A DNA stretch of 64,000 bases from Pseudomonadota bacterium (lineage in GTDB: Bacteria > Myxococcota > Myxococcia > Myxococcales > Myxococcaceae). The position numbers and the translations under genes were made by a program. How positions within the stretch are numbered: position 1 is the stretch's first letter; each line of letters starts with the position of its first letter. Below the pieces are notes generated by a model. It searched no databases. It was not told where the DNA came from and was given only the letters and a program-made list of their open reading frames with translations. The stretch is taken from positions 72,807 through 136,806 of the forward strand of contig JAFAAN010000016.1 in assembly GCA_023426545.1 (NCBI GenBank), written 5' to 3'. Positions 62,673 through 64,000 of the stretch are shown here, piece by piece.

Positions 62673-63933
62673 ACGAGCGGGAAAGAGGGAAGCTCCTCGG
62701 TGAAACCAACCGAGACGGTCCTCCTTTGGCGAGGAGGCCGAGGAGTTCCCCGACGTGGACGTTAGCGAGTTTGAGTCCCCCGCGCACGAAGAGGTGCAGG
62801 CCGACCTGCGGGCGCTGTTCCGCGGAGCCATTCGGATGACGCTGGAGGCCCTGCTGGAGGAAGAGGTACGGCAGTTGGTGGGGGCTTGACGGTGGCAACG
62901 GATGGTAGGACGGGCGGACGTGCGCAATGGCAGTTACCTGCGCACGTTGGTGACGACGGCGGGGGCCGTGGACGTGGCAGTGCCACGCACGAGGCACAGC
63001 GGTAGCGCAGGGGAGGTGCTGGGGCGCTACAAGCGTCGCAGCGGGGAGCTCGACGAGGCGATTACCAGCGCGTACGTGCAGGGCGTCTCCACGAGGAAGA
63101 TGGGCAAGGTGACGCGGGCCCTCATGGGCGAGGACGTCTCGCGCTCGACGGTGAGCCGGGTGACGCGGACGCTGGAGGAGAAGGTGGAGGGCTTGCGCAC
63201 CCAGCCCCTCACCCAGGCCTTCCCCTACCTGTACCTGGATGCCACCTTCCTCGACGCGAGGTGGGCGCGCACGGTGCAGAATGTCTCCGCCCTGGTGGCC
63301 TATGGCGTGGGCGAGGATGGGCACCGCCACTTGCTGGCCGTCACCTTGGGCGGCAGCGAGTCAGCGGACTCCTGGCTGGAGCTGCTGCGCCAACTGCTGG
63401 AGCGCGGGCTGCGGGGCGTGCGGCTCGTCATCGCCGACGGGCACGCGGGCCTGTCGGCCGCCGCCCGCCAGGCCCTGCCGGAGGCGCGGCTGCAGCGCTG
63501 CACCGTGCACCTCACCCGGAACGTGCTCTCCAAGGCCCCCTGGAGGCTGCGTGGACGGCTGGGAAAGGAGACGTCCGCCGTCTTCGAGGCCCCCAGCCTC
63601 CAGGACGCCAGGACGCGACTCGAGGCCCTTGAGGAGGGGCTGGGGCGCCAGTTGCCCGAAGCCATGGAGTGCCTGCGCGAGGGCTTCGCCGCCGCTACGT
63701 GCTTCTTCTCCTTCCCCAAAGCCCACTGGAAGCGCCTGCGCAGCACCAACGGCGTGGAGCGCCTCCACGGCGAAGTGAAGCGCCGCATCCGCGGCGTCGG
63801 CGCATTCCCAGACCGCGCCAGTGCGCTGCGCCTCATCACCGCTGTCGCCCTGGAAGTCACGGGAGTCTGGGACGACCGCCGCTACCTCGACATGTCCCTG
63901 CTGAAATCAACCCCTGTCACTTCCGCTGCTTGA
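62660..63933 (+). pseudogene. IS256-family transposase, broken by a frameshift and an in-frame stop
   Basis: The main open part (62902-63933, 343 residues) carries the DDE triad: LYLDATFLDAR, VIADGHAGL, and TNGVERLHGEVKRR with the Glu. Upstream in the same frame, 62755-62886 encodes DVSEFESPAHEEVQADLRAL and RQLVGA, the normal N-terminal part, but TGA at 62887-62889 interrupts it before RWQRMVGRADVRNG. Further up, an ATG at 62660 starts MARRDERERGKLLGETN in a different frame and rejoins only after a 1-base loss near 62733. Both lesions suggest an inactive copy; recoding is a less likely explanation. Confidence 0.82.
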
Positions 63934-63965
63934 TGCCGCCAAGGAGCCTTCCTCCCCCGAACCCC

Positions 63966-64000
63966 CTCCGAACCAACTACACAGGATTCGGGACTTGACC
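63966..64000 (+). repeat. Right terminal inverted repeat of the IS256-family element (may continue past the edge)
   Basis: Contains CTACACA at 63977-63983, GGGAC at 63990-63994 and GACC at 63997-64000, the reverse complements of blocks at the left end. Confidence 0.7.

Larger units (their letters stand above)
62636..64000 (+). mobile_element. IS256-family insertion sequence (right end at or just past window edge)
   Basis: Left end near 62636 and right end near 64000 read as imperfect terminal inverted repeats. Left: GGTC, 2 bases, GTCCC (to 62646), 6 bases, TGTGTAG (62653-62659). Right, on the other strand: GGTC, 2 bases, GTCCC, 6 bases, TGTGTAG (RC of 63977-63983) in the same spacing. About 1.37 kb with one IS256-type transposase fits the family. 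Target-site duplication cannot be checked because the right end may lie beyond the window. Confidence 0.8.

Overview
ORGANISM. The window is very GC-rich (roughly 70 %, with G or C at almost every third codon position). It encodes PEGA-tailed Ser/Thr kinases, MJ0042 zinc-ribbon/TPR proteins, a TIGR02996-type protein, many lipoproteins and sigma-54 machinery. This points to a myxobacterium, most likely Myxococcus or a close relative (Myxococcaceae). The species call is inference. No rRNA, tRNA or CRISPR array was seen.

LAYOUT. 0-5 kb: a giant minus-strand protein (N-terminal half only) with a GspE-type N-terminal domain and a long Pro/Gly-rich repeat tract, divergent from a secreted trypsin-like protease (5.2-7.2 kb). 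7.2-20.4 kb: an envelope-polysaccharide and purine region with a polyprenyl-P sugar-phosphate transferase, two GT4 glycosyltransferases, an O-antigen ligase, LptF/LptG permeases, purD, a zinc-ribbon/TPR pair and purH. Seven of these genes (purH to the ligase) run head-to-tail with gaps or overlaps of a few bases behind one good promoter, apart from one 156-bp overlap. 20.5-27.2 kb: regulators (sigma region-4-like protein, MerR protein, two tandem Ser/Thr kinases). 27.3-38.9 kb: a large HYDIN-repeat/vWA lipoprotein, pssA, a penicillin-acylase-family lipoprotein, a ThiF/E1-like enzyme, a secreted alpha/beta hydrolase and an unusual PilZ-sigma54 activator.

39.1-49.5 kb: an eight-gene, translationally coupled operon: radical SAM activase, two accessory proteins, a soluble FtsH-like AAA+ Zn protease, a small protein, a bpX-like/TPR giant, a MoxR ATPase and a vWA protein with a degenerate metal site. 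I read it as an FtsH-MoxR-vWA ternary system, a class known mainly from comparative genomics and with no established function. 49.6-55.7 kb: a second orphan cassette matching the STM4011-STM4015 families: WGR/LRR protein, ATP-grasp, two radical SAM enzymes, a sulfatase-fold hydrolase and a HAD phosphatase. It is split into two convergent arms that overlap at their 3' ends. These two systems are the most interesting content.

55.9-62.4 kb: LOG-family protein, a STAND-like ATPase split from its TPR domain, a discoidin/polysaccharide-lyase lipoprotein, and an ABM monooxygenase overlapping an Fe-alcohol dehydrogenase. 62.6 kb to the edge: an IS256-family element with recognisable terminal inverted repeats and a transposase broken by a frameshift and an in-frame stop.

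LIMITS. Family names come from reading the proteins. No database search was run, and names for the orphan systems are recalled from memory.
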